A stretch of 64,000 nucleotides of DNA from TMP-24 sp046348855 (GTDB taxonomy: Bacteria > Pseudomonadota > Alphaproteobacteria > Rhodobacterales > Rhodobacteraceae). Made by a program: the position numbers and the translations under genes. The stretch spans positions 1 to 64,000 of the forward strand of contig JAXMDK010000005.1 of NCBI GenBank assembly GCA_046348855.1, written 5' to 3'. Positions within the stretch are counted from its first letter, which is position 1, and each line of letters begins with the position of its first letter. The notes under the pieces are model-generated. The model worked only from the letters and a program-made list of their open reading frames with translations, had not been told where the DNA came from and ran no database searches. Positions 1-9,004 of this stretch are shown here, piece after piece.

Positions 1-92
1 AGAGCCCCGGGCGCATCCCCGTATCGGTCCGGGCGCGGCGAGGGCCGAACGGCCGGCTTGCCGCAAGGACCGGGCGGGCGCATGATCGGCGC

Positions 93-797
93 ATGTCCAG
101 CCGGCCGCTCGCCCGTCGGTTCTGCCTTCTGGCTGCGGTCGCGGCCCTGTCGGGCCTGCCGGGGCAACCTTTCCGCGCCCAATCCTCGGGCTCGTCCGCC
201 GGCTGCGAGATCGCGCTGCTTCTGGCCGACGACATATCCGGGTCGGTCGATGACGGCGAATACCGGCTTCAGGTCGACGGGCTGGCCGATGCCTTGGCCG
301 ACCCCGACGTGGTGGCGGCACTCTTGCAGGGTCGCGCCGCACTCGCCGTGGTGCAATGGTCGGCGACCGGCATGCAGAAGCTGGTGATGCCCTGGCGCCA
401 GATGACCAGCGCCGCCGACATCGCCGCCTTTGCCGACGAAGCCCGCATCCAGCCCCGCGCCTTCGGCAAGGCGCAGACGGCGGTGGCCGACGCGCTCGCC
501 TTCTCGGTCAACCAGTTCGCCAGCGCGCCCGACTGTCGCCACCGGGTCATCGACATATCCGGCGACGGGGTGCAGAACGAAGGCGGCTCGCTGTCGGCCG
601 CCCGCGAAGCCGCCATTGCCGCCAGGATCGAGGTCAACGCCATCGCCATCGAGGGGCTGGGGCTGGCGATCACCGAATTCTACCGCCGCATGGTCATCAC
701 ACGGAACGGTTTCGTCGTCACCGCCCACGGCCATGTCGAATATCCGCGCGCCATCCGCGAGAAACTGGTGCGCGAACTGGTGGTCCCCACCGGCTGA
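93..797 (+). CDS. DUF1194 domain-containing secreted protein (VWA-like)
   Basis: A 234-residue protein that I place in the DUF1194 family, a von Willebrand factor A-like group common in Rhodobacteraceae. The N-terminus has arginines followed by a hydrophobic stretch (about residues 9-24) that looks like a signal peptide, so a periplasmic location is likely. After it comes LLADDISGSVDDGEY (about residues 44-58), which carries the DxSxS metal-site pattern of VWA folds. A later DISGDGVQNEGG stretch is typical of the family. No partner or substrate can be inferred, and the next genes (chromate resistance) do not explain it. The ATG at 93 is the only start that keeps the signal peptide; no strong ribosome binding site is visible. 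Confidence 0.8.
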   Translation: MSSRPLARRFCLLAAVAALSGLPGQPFRAQSSGSSAGCEIALLLADDISGSVDDGEYRLQVDGLADALADPDVVAALLQGRAALAVVQWSATGMQKLVMPWRQMTSAADIAAFADEARIQPRAFGKAQTAVADALAFSVNQFASAPDCRHRVIDISGDGVQNEGGSLSAAREAAIAARIEVNAIAIEGLGLAITEFYRRMVITRNGFVVTAHGHVEYPRAIREKLVRELVVPTG

Positions 798-906
798 GGC
801 TTGACCGCGCCGGGCGGCGGGGGCAATCTCGCGTCATGGGGACCGCGCGCACCCCGTGAGGCTGTGGCCAAAGCAGCGCCTTCCGCATCATCGACAGGAG
901 GGTCCG

Positions 907-1716
907 ATGCCCGGCTTCGGCACGATTTCAGCCTTGCAACTGTCACGCCTGATCGGCACGCCCGAAGCGCCGGTCCTTTTCGACGTGCGCACGCCCGAGG
1001 ATTTCGCCCTGGACCGGCGGGTCCTGCCCGGCGCCCGGCGCATCGCCCACGACCGGGTGGCGGAGTTGGCCGCGACACTTGGCGGGCGGCCGACGGTCGT
1101 CGTCTGCCAGCGCGGGCGCAAGCTGTCCGAAGGGGCGGCGGCGCTGTTGCGGCTGGCCGGCCAGCCGGCCGAGGTGCTGGAGGGCGGATGGGAGGCCGCG
1201 GTGGCCGCCGGCCTGCCGGCCCTGCCCGCCGACCTCTTGCCGCCGCCGGGCGAAAGCTCGCTCTGGGTCACGCGGCACCGGCCGAAGATCGACCGCATCG
1301 CCTGCCCCTGGCTGATCCGCCGCTTCATCGACCCCGCCGCGCGGTTCCTGTTCGTGGCGCCCGCCGAAGTGGCCGACGTGGCCGAACGCTTCGCCGCGAC
1401 CCCGTTCGACATCGAGGGCGTGCGCTTTTCCCACCGGGGCGAGCTGTGCAGCTTCGATGCCGTCATCGCCGATTTCGGGTTGGCGAGCCCGGCGCTGGAG
1501 CGGCTGGCGCTGATCGTGCGCGGCGCCGACACCGACCGGCACGATCTGGCGCCGCAGGCGGCCGGCCTGCTGGCGCTGTCGGTGGGCCTGTCGCGGATGT
1601 ATCGCGACGACCTGGCGCAGCTTCAGGCGGGGATTGCGCTTTACGATGCGCTTTACCGCTGGGCCCGCGACGGGTTCGAGGAAGGCCACGACTGGCCGGC
1701 GGGGCGCGTGGCATGA
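907..1716 (+). CDS. Rhodanese-ChrB fusion, chromate resistance protein
   Basis: A 269-residue protein with two parts. Residues about 5-105 form a rhodanese domain (VLFDVRTPEDF near the start, active-site loop VVVCQRGRK with the catalytic cysteine). Residues about 120-265 match the ChrB C-terminal domain (RPKIDRIACPWLIRRFID). The start at 907 was chosen because an AGGAGGG ribosome site lies just upstream; in-frame codons further upstream lack one. The stop overlaps the start of chrA by four bases (ATGA), so the two are translationally coupled. ChrB-type proteins are regulators or accessory factors of chromate efflux. The rhodanese part suggests sulfur or thiol chemistry, but its role here is inference. 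Confidence 0.85.
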   Translation: MPGFGTISALQLSRLIGTPEAPVLFDVRTPEDFALDRRVLPGARRIAHDRVAELAATLGGRPTVVVCQRGRKLSEGAAALLRLAGQPAEVLEGGWEAAVAAGLPALPADLLPPPGESSLWVTRHRPKIDRIACPWLIRRFIDPAARFLFVAPAEVADVAERFAATPFDIEGVRFSHRGELCSFDAVIADFGLASPALERLALIVRGADTDRHDLAPQAAGLLALSVGLSRMYRDDLAQLQAGIALYDALYRWARDGFEEGHDWPAGRVA

Positions 1717-2975
1717 ACCGGCCCGCGCCGGACTGGCCCGAGATGTGGCGGGTCTTTGGCCGCGTCGGGCTTCTGTCCTTCGGCGGGCCGGCGGCGCAGA
1801 TCGCGGTGATGCACCGGATCCTCGTCGACGAACAGGACTGGCTGGACGAACCGGACTTTCTCAGGGCGCTGTCCTTCTGCATGCTGCTGCCGGGGCCCGA
1901 GGCGACGCAGCTGGCCACCTATGCCGGTTGGCGGCTGAAGGGGGTGCCGGGGGGGATTCTGGCGGGGCTTCTGTTCGTGGTGCCCGGGGCGGTGGTCATT
2001 CTGGCACTGGCCGCGTCCTACGTGCACTGGGGGCAGGTGCCGCTGGTGGCGGCGATGTTCTACGGGATCAAGGCCTCGGTCGTGGTGATCGTGATCGAGG
2101 CGCTGCTGAGGGTGGCGCGGCGGGCCTTGCGCGGCGGCACGCAGCGGCTGGTGGCGGCCGCGTCCTTTGCCGGGCTCTTCCTGCTGAACCTGCCCTTCCC
2201 GCTGATCATCCTGCTGGCGACCTTCGTCGGCGCCGCGGCGCTTGGCCCCTCGGCGGCGCCGCCACCGGCGGCGGAACGTCAGGCGGGGACGGGTCATCTG
2301 TTGGCGACGATTGCCGGCGGCGGGCTGCTCTGGGCCGCGCCGCTGGCCCTGGCCTGGCTTGCGGGCCAAAGGTTCCTGCTGGAGACAGGGCTTTTCTTTT
2401 CCAAGCTGGCGCTGGTGACCTTCGGCGGCGCCTATGCGGTGTTGGCCTACATGACGCAGGAAGTGGTGCAATCCTTCGGCTGGCTGTCGACGGCGCAGAT
2501 GATGGATGCGCTGGGGCTGGCCGAAACCACGCCCGGGCCGCTGATTCTGGTGACCGAGTTCGTGGGCTTCGTCGCCGGGCACGGTCGCGGCGGCTGGACG
2601 ATGGCGGTGCTGGGGGCGCTGATGACCCTGTGGGTCACCTTCGTGCCCTGCTTTCTGTGGATCTTCGCCTTTGCCCCCTATATCCAGCGGATTTCGCGCC
2701 GCCCGCGCCTGCAGGGCGCACTGTCGGGCATTTCAGCGGCAGTGGTGGGGGTCATCGGCAGCCTGGCGCTGTGGTTCGCGCTGCATGTTCTGTTCGCCCA
2801 TGTCGGCAGCCTGTCGCTGGGCCGGCTGGCGCTTCCCGCGCCATCGGGGCCGGACCCGAAAAGCCTGGCCATCATGGCAATTTCGGGCTGGATGCTATTG
2901 ATTCGGCACAACAATCTGTTCTCGGTCCTGGGGCTGTCGGCAGCAGCGGGGGCGCTATTGGCGCAGATCGGCTAG
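1713..2975 (+). CDS. chrA: Chromate efflux transporter ChrA
   Basis: A 420-residue inner-membrane protein with two homologous halves, the pattern of full-length CHR-family chromate transporters. The first half carries FGRVGLLSFGGPAAQI and the second KLALVTFGGAYAVLAY, the repeated FGG motif regions. Both halves have PGP-containing helices (LLPGPEATQLATY and AETTPGPLILVTEF). Around ten hydrophobic segments can be read. It exports chromate, and probably other oxyanions, driven by the proton-motive force (family knowledge). Its start overlaps the stop of the rhodanese-ChrB gene, so both are made from one message. Confidence 0.92.
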   Translation: MNRPAPDWPEMWRVFGRVGLLSFGGPAAQIAVMHRILVDEQDWLDEPDFLRALSFCMLLPGPEATQLATYAGWRLKGVPGGILAGLLFVVPGAVVILALAASYVHWGQVPLVAAMFYGIKASVVVIVIEALLRVARRALRGGTQRLVAAASFAGLFLLNLPFPLIILLATFVGAAALGPSAAPPPAAERQAGTGHLLATIAGGGLLWAAPLALAWLAGQRFLLETGLFFSKLALVTFGGAYAVLAYMTQEVVQSFGWLSTAQMMDALGLAETTPGPLILVTEFVGFVAGHGRGGWTMAVLGALMTLWVTFVPCFLWIFAFAPYIQRISRRPRLQGALSGISAAVVGVIGSLALWFALHVLFAHVGSLSLGRLALPAPSGPDPKSLAIMAISGWMLLIRHNNLFSVLGLSAAAGALLAQIG

Positions 2976-3066
2976 GTCCCCGGCCATTCGATGGGCGGGA
3001 ATGCCCCGTCCCCCTTTCCTTCATCGGCAAATCGCCTATGCTGACCCCACCGAAGGAGACTGCCCG

Positions 3067-3543
3067 ATGGCCCGCAGAATTGACTATGGCACGCTGATGC
3101 ACCGCGCGATGCGGGGCCTGATTACCGAGGTCCTGCGCGACGTGGAGCAGAACGGCCTGCCGGGCGAGCATCATTTCTTCATCACCTTCGACACCGGCCA
3201 TCCGCAGGCGCGCCTCGCCGACTGGCTGCGCGACCGCTACCCCGAGGAAATGACCGTGGTCATGCAGCACTGGTTCGACGCGCTGAAGGTCGACGACCAG
3301 GGCTTTGCCGTGACGCTGAATTTCGGCGACATGCCGGAACCGCTCTACATCCCGCTCGATGCGATCCGCACCTTCGTCGATCCCTCGGTCGAATTCGGCC
3401 TGCGGTTCGAGACCCACGAATCCGACGAGGAAGACGACGAGGATGAGGACGAGGACGCGCCGATGCACCAGGACGCCGAACCGGAGCCCTCGCCACGCAA
3501 GGATGCCGAGGTCGTCAGCCTCGACAAGTTCCGCAAGACCTGA
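3067..3543 (+). CDS. sspB: ClpXP adaptor protein SspB
   Basis: A 158-residue SspB, the adaptor that hands ssrA-tagged proteins to the ClpXP protease. The folded domain spans about residues 1-115 (RIDYGTLMHRAMRGLI at the N-terminus; FITFDTGHPQARL and LNFGDMPEPLYIPLDAI inside). An acidic linker of Asp/Glu follows (about residues 118-130). The C-terminus, VVSLDKFRKT, looks like the short ClpX-binding tail typical of alphaproteobacterial SspB. The start at 3067 follows GGAGA with good spacing; a longer in-frame start at 3001 would add a non-homologous leader. It sits alone, followed by a methyltransferase and fumC. Confidence 0.92.
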   Translation: MARRIDYGTLMHRAMRGLITEVLRDVEQNGLPGEHHFFITFDTGHPQARLADWLRDRYPEEMTVVMQHWFDALKVDDQGFAVTLNFGDMPEPLYIPLDAIRTFVDPSVEFGLRFETHESDEEDDEDEDEDAPMHQDAEPEPSPRKDAEVVSLDKFRKT

Positions 3544-3621
3544 CCGCCCGCTGTCTGTCGCCGCGCCGTTGCCTTGCGCGGGCAGGCTGGACCCAATCGC
3601 ACACTTTCCCAGGACCGGATC

Positions 3622-4176
3622 ATGACCACGGCGCCCGCCTTGTTCTTTCGCCAGCTTCTGCGCAATCCCCGGCAGGTGTCGGCCATCGCCCCCTCGTCGC
3701 GCCATCTCGGCCGGGCGATGGCGGCCGGCCTTGGCCCGCCGACCGGGCGGGTGGTGGAGTTCGGCCCCGGCACCGGCAGCCTGACCCGCGCGATCCTGGC
3801 GCGCGGCGTGGCCCCCGCCGACCTGACGCTGTTCGAGCTGGACGCGACCTTTGCCACCGCCCTGCGCGGCCGTTTCCCCGGCGTCGCCATCCACAACGCC
3901 CCGGCCGACCGCGCGCCCGACCTGATCGCGCCGGGCGTCGGCGCCGTGGTGTCGGGCCTGCCGCTTCTGTCGATGCCGGAACCCGTCTGCGCCGCCATCG
4001 TCGGCGCGGCCTTCCGCATCCTGGCGCCGGGCGCGCCCTTCATCCAGTTTACCTACGGCTCCAAACCCTCGGTTCCCGCCGCGATCATCGCCGACCTAGG
4101 GCTCAGGGTCGAACGGCGCGCGCTGGTGCTTCTGAACCTTCCGCCGGCGCGGGTCTATCACTTCACCCGCCCCTGA
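3622..4176 (+). CDS. Class I SAM-dependent methyltransferase, phospholipid N-methyltransferase-like
   Basis: A 184-residue methyltransferase. Residues about 38-48 hold the SAM-binding glycine motif VVEFGPGTGSLT, followed by an acidic LFELD strand end. The architecture (RNPRQVSAIAPSS near the N-terminus, SGLPLLSMP in the middle, FTYG later) resembles PmtA-like phosphatidylethanolamine N-methyltransferases and the KsgA-like fold. The real substrate could be a phospholipid or another small molecule. The start at 3622 follows AGGA, and a longer in-frame start would add residues unlike the family. It may be co-transcribed with sspB, 78 bases upstream. Confidence 0.75.
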   Translation: MTTAPALFFRQLLRNPRQVSAIAPSSRHLGRAMAAGLGPPTGRVVEFGPGTGSLTRAILARGVAPADLTLFELDATFATALRGRFPGVAIHNAPADRAPDLIAPGVGAVVSGLPLLSMPEPVCAAIVGAAFRILAPGAPFIQFTYGSKPSVPAAIIADLGLRVERRALVLLNLPPARVYHFTRP

Positions 4177-4249
4177 CTCCGGCCCTCATCCGATTGATCT
4201 TGCGCCCTTCGCGCCGTAAGACAGCGCCAAGGCACGAAGGAGTTACAGC

Positions 4250-5644
4250 ATGACCCGGACCCGCACCGAAACCGACAGCTTCGGCCCGCTCGAGGTGCCG
4301 GCCGACAAATACTGGGGCGCGCAGACCCAGCGGTCGATCCAGAACTTCCCGATCGGCTGGGAACGCCAGCCGGTGGCGATCATCCGGGCGCTTGGCGTCA
4401 TCAAGAAGGCCTGCGCGCTGGTCAACATCGCCCAGGGCGACATCGACGCGAAACTGGGCGAAACCATCGCGGCGGCGGCGCAGGAAGTGATCGACGGCAA
4501 GTTCGACGACAATTTCCCGCTGGTCGTCTGGCAGACGGGTTCCGGCACCCAGTCGAACATGAACGCCAACGAGGTGATCAGCAATCGCGCCATCGAGATG
4601 CTGGGCGGCGCGATGGGGTCGAAAAAGCCGGTTCACCCCAACGACCATGTGAACATGGGCCAGTCGTCGAACGACACCTTCCCCACCGCCATGCATGTCG
4701 CCATCGGCATGATGGCGCGCGACGTGCTGATCCCCGGCCTTGAAAAGCTGCACAAGGCGCTGGTCGCCAAGTCGGCGGAATTCAAGGACATCATCAAGAT
4801 CGGCCGGACCCACACCCAGGACGCGACGCCGCTGACCTTGGGGCAGGAGTTTTCCGGCTATGCCAAGCAGGTGGAAAAGGGCATTGCGCGGGTCAAGTCC
4901 TGCCTGCCCGACATCTACGAACTGGCGCAGGGCGGCACCGCTGTCGGCACCGGCCTGAACACCCGCGTCGGCTGGGACAGCCGCGTCGCCGCCCAGATCG
5001 CGAAGATCACCGGCCTGCCCTTCGTCACCGCGCCGAACAAGTTCGAAGCGCTGGCCGCCCATGATGCGATGGTCATGTTCTCGGGCGCCTTGAAGACGGT
5101 GGCGGCAAGCCTGTTCAAGATCGCCAATGACCTGCGGCTTCTGGGCTCCGGCCCCCGTTCCGGCCTGGGCGAGCTGATCCTGCCGGAAAACGAACCCGGC
5201 TCCTCGATCATGCCGGGCAAGGTCAATCCGACCCAGGCCGAGGCGCTGACGATGGTCTGCGCCCATGTGATGGGCAATGACGCGGCCGTGGGCTTTGCCG
5301 GTAGCCAGGGCCACTTTGAACTGAACGTCTACAACCCGATGATGTCCTACAACGTGTTGCAATCCATGCAGCTTCTGGGCGATGCGGCGTCAAGCTTCAC
5401 CGACAACATGGTCGTCGGCACCCAAGCCAATGTCGCGCGGATCGACAAGCTGATGAAGGAAAGCCTGATGCTGGTGACGGCACTGGCCCCGACCATCGGC
5501 TATGACAATGCCACCAAGGTCGCCAAGACCGCCCACAAGAACGGCACGACGCTGCGGGAAGAGGCGATCGCGCTCGGCTTCGTCGACGGCGCGACCTTCG
5601 ACCGGATCGTGCGCCCCGAAGACATGATCGGACCCAAGGGCTGA
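4250..5644 (+). CDS. fumC: Class II fumarate hydratase
   Basis: A 464-residue fumarase C, the usual length, which interconverts fumarate and malate in the TCA cycle. The family signature SSIMPGKVNPTQAE is present at about residues 320-333, as is the substrate-site region TGSGTQSNMNANEVI near residues 99-113. The start follows GAAGGAG. A DUF4169 gene begins three bases after the stop, so fumC and the next two small genes probably form one transcript, an arrangement I recognise from Rhodobacteraceae genomes. Confidence 0.97.
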   Translation: MTRTRTETDSFGPLEVPADKYWGAQTQRSIQNFPIGWERQPVAIIRALGVIKKACALVNIAQGDIDAKLGETIAAAAQEVIDGKFDDNFPLVVWQTGSGTQSNMNANEVISNRAIEMLGGAMGSKKPVHPNDHVNMGQSSNDTFPTAMHVAIGMMARDVLIPGLEKLHKALVAKSAEFKDIIKIGRTHTQDATPLTLGQEFSGYAKQVEKGIARVKSCLPDIYELAQGGTAVGTGLNTRVGWDSRVAAQIAKITGLPFVTAPNKFEALAAHDAMVMFSGALKTVAASLFKIANDLRLLGSGPRSGLGELILPENEPGSSIMPGKVNPTQAEALTMVCAHVMGNDAAVGFAGSQGHFELNVYNPMMSYNVLQSMQLLGDAASSFTDNMVVGTQANVARIDKLMKESLMLVTALAPTIGYDNATKVAKTAHKNGTTLREEAIALGFVDGATFDRIVRPEDMIGPKG

Positions 5645-5647
5645 AGG

Positions 5648-5827
5648 ATGGCCGACATCATCAACCTTCGGCAGGCGAAGAAGACGCGCGAACGCGCCGG
5701 AAAGCGTGCGGCGGGCGATGAGAACGCCGCCCGGTTCGGCCGCACCAAGGCCCTGAAGGCGCTGGAAAAGGCCCGCGCCGAAAAGGACCGCGCCGACCAT
5801 GACGCCCACCGGCGGGAACCGGAGTGA
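5648..5827 (+). CDS. Small DUF4169 family protein
   Basis: A 59-residue, highly charged, alanine/arginine/lysine-rich protein starting MADIINLRQAKK, which is the typical start of DUF4169 proteins. The second half (LKALEKARAEKDRADHDA) should form one long helix. Its function is unknown. It starts three bases after the fumC stop, with AAGG overlapping that stop as ribosome site. Its own stop overlaps the GTG start of the next gene, so the three genes are tightly coupled. Confidence 0.8.
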   Translation: MADIINLRQAKKTRERAGKRAAGDENAARFGRTKALKALEKARAEKDRADHDAHRREPE

Positions 5828-6036
5828 GCCGCCCGGTCAAACACTCGCTGACGCTGAACGGCCACCGCACCAGCGTGTCGCTGGAACCGGAGTTCTGGCA
5901 GGCCTTCCGCGACATGGCGGCCGAAAGGCACATGGCGCTGAACGCGCTCGCCGCCGAGATCGACGCGGCCCGCATCGGCGAGACCGGGCTGGCCAGCGCC
6001 ATCCGGCTGCAGGTTCTGCGCCACTACCGCCGCTGA
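5824..6036 (+). CDS. Ribbon-helix-helix domain protein
   Basis: A 70-residue protein of the RHH_4 type, a small putative DNA-binding family. It opens with VKHSLTLNGHRTSVSLEPEFW (the region giving the beta strand and first helix) and continues with two helices (ALNALAAEIDAARI and LASAIRLQVLRHY). It starts with GTG at 5824 inside the DUF4169 stop (GTGA overlap), so translation is coupled. The pairing with DUF4169 downstream of fumC suggests a conserved small operon of unknown purpose. Its target is not known. Confidence 0.8.
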   Translation: MSRPVKHSLTLNGHRTSVSLEPEFWQAFRDMAAERHMALNALAAEIDAARIGETGLASAIRLQVLRHYRR

Positions 6037-6052
6037 GGCCCGGCCGCGCCGC

Positions 6053-7402
6053 TCAGCGCCGCTCGACCTGAAGCCTGATCCCGTCGCGCGCCCGGACCGT
6101 CAGGTGCGCGACCGGCACCGGCGCCGGCCCCACCGGCCGGAATCGCAGTTCGCGCAACAGAAGCGCCAGGATCAGCGGCCCCTCGACCATCGCGAACCCC
6201 GCGCCGGGGCAGACGCGCGGCCCGGCGGAAAAGGGAAACCAGCCCCCGCGCGCCGAGGTGCGGCCCGCCTCGGTCTGCCAGCGGCCGGGGTCGAATTCGT
6301 CGGGCCGGTCCCACAGCCGTTCGTGCCGGTGCACATGCCAGGGCGACAGCACGATCTGCGCGCCCGCCGCCACCGCGCGCCCGCGCAGGCTGAAGGGGCA
6401 GCGGTTCTCGCGCACCATCATCGGGACCGGCGGGTAAAGGCGCAGCGTCTCGCGGAACAGATCACGGATGAAGGTCAGGCCGGAAATGTCGGAAAAGTCT
6501 GGGTTTTCTGGTAGGCCCAGGGCCTCGGCCGCCGCCTGCTCCTGCGCCTCGGGAAACAGCGCCAGAAGATAAAGCGCCCAGGCCAGCGCCGAGGCCGAGG
6601 TTTCGTGCCCGGCCAGGAAGAAGATCGCCACCTGGTCGACCATCTCGGCCGGGGAAAAGCCGCCGCCGGTCAAGGGATCGCGGGCCGCCATGATCTTGGT
6701 CGCCAGATCGTCGGGGGCGCTACCCGCCGCCATCGCCGCCGCCCGTTCGTCGGTCAGCCGGGCGATCAGCCCGCGGATCGCCGCCGCCGCCGCCTTCGGC
6801 CGGCGCCGGTGCAGGCGCAGCATCCAGGCGGGCAGCGGCAGGAAGGCGCCAAGGTTCAACAGGGGTTGCGCCCGCTGAAAGGCGCGGAATTCCCGAAAAA
6901 CCCCGGCCGCGACCTCGTGCTCGATCGGGATCGAGAACAGCGTGCGGAAGATCACGTCGGCCGCCGCATGGCTGGCCTCGGCCTCGGCCTCGATCACCCC
7001 GCCCGCCTGCGCCGCCAGCCGCTCCGCCGCCGCCCGCGCCGCCGCCAGCATCGCCGGATAGGTGTCGCGCAGCCGCCCGCCCTCGAACGCCGGGTCGATC
7101 AGCCGGCGCTGGCGCCGCCATTCCTCGCCGTTGGTGACGAAGACCGAATGGCCCAGCAGCGGCGCCAGCCCTTCGCGCACCCGGTTCGATTTGGGAAAGT
7201 CGTCCGGGCGGACCTTCAGCACCAGCCGCACCAGATCGGGGTCGTTGCACAGGTAGGACCGGAAGAACGGCGTGCGGAATTCGGCCATCAGCGCCCGGTA
7301 AAGCCGCGCCGGCTGGGCCGACAGGATATCCTGACGAAACAGCCGCAGATGGCGCAGCAGAGAAACGCGCGGCGCGCGCGCGGCGGGCTTGGGCGGGATC
7401 AT
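6053..7402 (-). CDS. Cytochrome P450
   Basis: A 449-residue soluble bacterial cytochrome P450. The haem-binding loop FSAGPRVCPG contains the axial cysteine (near residue 400). The I-helix motif FFLAGHETSAS (near residue 260) and the K-helix ExxR in RETLRLYPPVP are intact, so the protein should be catalytically competent. It hydroxylates or oxidises an unknown hydrophobic substrate, and no ferredoxin or reductase gene lies nearby. The start at 7402 overlaps the stop of the upstream hydrolase gene by four bases (ATGA on the minus strand), which indicates coupled translation and possibly a shared pathway. Confidence 0.93.
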   Translation of the reverse strand: MIPPKPAARAPRVSLLRHLRLFRQDILSAQPARLYRALMAEFRTPFFRSYLCNDPDLVRLVLKVRPDDFPKSNRVREGLAPLLGHSVFVTNGEEWRRQRRLIDPAFEGGRLRDTYPAMLAAARAAAERLAAQAGGVIEAEAEASHAAADVIFRTLFSIPIEHEVAAGVFREFRAFQRAQPLLNLGAFLPLPAWMLRLHRRRPKAAAAAIRGLIARLTDERAAAMAAGSAPDDLATKIMAARDPLTGGGFSPAEMVDQVAIFFLAGHETSASALAWALYLLALFPEAQEQAAAEALGLPENPDFSDISGLTFIRDLFRETLRLYPPVPMMVRENRCPFSLRGRAVAAGAQIVLSPWHVHRHERLWDRPDEFDPGRWQTEAGRTSARGGWFPFSAGPRVCPGAGFAMVEGPLILALLLRELRFRPVGPAPVPVAHLTVRARDGIRLQVERR

Positions 7403-8661
7403 GCGGCGCGCCCGAAACGGTTCAGCGGCGTCTCGATCCGGCTTTTCGACGGCGCCCGCCCGGCATAGCGCGCCGCCAGCGTCAGCGGCCCGGCGGTGAT
7501 GCGGAAATAGTCGTAGTCGCCTGGCCGGTCGAAGGCGCAGAGATACTGGAAATGCAGCCGGAAAAACCGCCAGCGCAGCGCTTGCCACCGTTCCGGCGAC
7601 AGGGTCCGGGTAAAGGCGGCCGACAGCACCAGCGGCCAGCGCTTGCCCGGCCCCGCCATGCCCGACACTGCCACCGGATCGCAGAGCGCGAAGGCGCAGC
7701 CGTCGCCGGGCGCGGTGACGTCGACCCAAGTCAGGTCCGGCGACTGCGACAGGAAGGCCAGATCGGCGCGCAACTGGGCAGCCCCCGGCAGGAACGACAC
7801 CATCGGCACCACCTGCCCCAGCGACAGGAAGGCCAGCGCCGGCCCCTTGATCGGCTTGCGGCCGGCGCGGATCAGGTCGGCCAGGACCGAAATCGCCAGA
7901 TGCGCGCCGGACGAATGGCCGACGACCAGAACCTCGTCCCAGTCCTCGGCCAGCGCCGCCGCGATCCGGTCGGCGAAGGCCGCCATCCGCGCCGCCAGCA
8001 CCGCCGGAACGGCGCCCCCCTTCGCGGCGGTGAAGGCATAGTCGTGCATCAGATACCAGGCATAGACATGGCGGTCGAGGCGGCGGAACCCGGCCAGCAC
8101 CGCCCAGACCGTCGCCACGCCGATGACCGCCGCGACCGACGCCGGCACCCGGCCGCCGACCAGCACCGCGAGCACCCCGCCCGCCGCCAGCGCCAGCGCC
8201 AGTTCGGCCAGAAGCAGCGCAATCGGATAGAGCGCCGCGATCATCGGCCCCTTGCGCAGCCCCATCAGCCGGAACAAGGCCCCCGAGCCGACATAGGCCC
8301 AGGCGGTGCGCAGCAGCTGCACATAGGTCGCGGCGATCCCCTGCCCCATCGAGGCCTGAACGATGTCGGACCAGACCAGCACCTCGACCTGCGCCTCGGC
8401 CACCGCCCCGTCGATCCGCGACCGGACCGTCCAGCCATAGCCGGTTTCCCCCGGAACGCGGGCCGGGGCCGCCAGCGCCAGGTCATAGCCCGAAATCCGC
8501 GCCTGCCCGGCCCCTTCGCTGCGGTAAAGCTCGCGGTAGCGGCGGGGCGGAAAGGGATCGTAGCCGGGAATGTAGAAGACCCGCCGCCGGAAAGCCTCGG
8601 CGCCGCCCGCCCCCGCCGCTTCGCCCCGATCCTTGCCTGCCACCTGGTCCGCCTGCCCCAT
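7399..8661 (-). CDS. Membrane-associated alpha/beta hydrolase-like protein
   Basis: A 420-residue protein. It contains VVGHSSGAHLA (about residues 245-255), a GxSxG nucleophile elbow of alpha/beta hydrolases. Hydrophobic stretches between about residues 120 and 180 (for example LLLAELALALAAGGVLAVLVG) suggest two or more membrane helices. A FYIPGYDPFPPRRYREL segment lies near the N-terminus. The start at 8661 is the first ATG giving a plausible N-terminus; upstream codons read through low-complexity sequence. The gene ends inside the start of the P450 gene, so the pair is likely co-expressed. The substrate is unknown; an ester or lipid is possible. Confidence 0.75.
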   Translation of the reverse strand: MGQADQVAGKDRGEAAGAGGAEAFRRRVFYIPGYDPFPPRRYRELYRSEGAGQARISGYDLALAAPARVPGETGYGWTVRSRIDGAVAEAQVEVLVWSDIVQASMGQGIAATYVQLLRTAWAYVGSGALFRLMGLRKGPMIAALYPIALLLAELALALAAGGVLAVLVGGRVPASVAAVIGVATVWAVLAGFRRLDRHVYAWYLMHDYAFTAAKGGAVPAVLAARMAAFADRIAAALAEDWDEVLVVGHSSGAHLAISVLADLIRAGRKPIKGPALAFLSLGQVVPMVSFLPGAAQLRADLAFLSQSPDLTWVDVTAPGDGCAFALCDPVAVSGMAGPGKRWPLVLSAAFTRTLSPERWQALRWRFFRLHFQYLCAFDRPGDYDYFRITAGPLTLAARYAGRAPSKSRIETPLNRFGRAA

Positions 8662-8793
8662 TTGCCCGGCCGACCCTAAGCAATCCGCACGGGCCTGCCA
8701 AGATTTGCCGCGGTCTTTCGGGGCGGGCCTACTTTTCGGGTTGCGCTGGCCCGCGCGCCCGGATAAACCCCGCCTCCACGACGACCATGACAC

Positions 8794-8883
<90 letters not shown>

Positions 8884-9004
8884 CCACCCATTGAAATCAT
8901 TGAACTATTCCACAGCATCGGGACCAAGCCCGTCATTGGCCCCTGATGATGCTTCCGCTTGACCTTCCGAAAGCCGGGCACCCGACAGTTCCGCTTCGCG
9001 CCGC

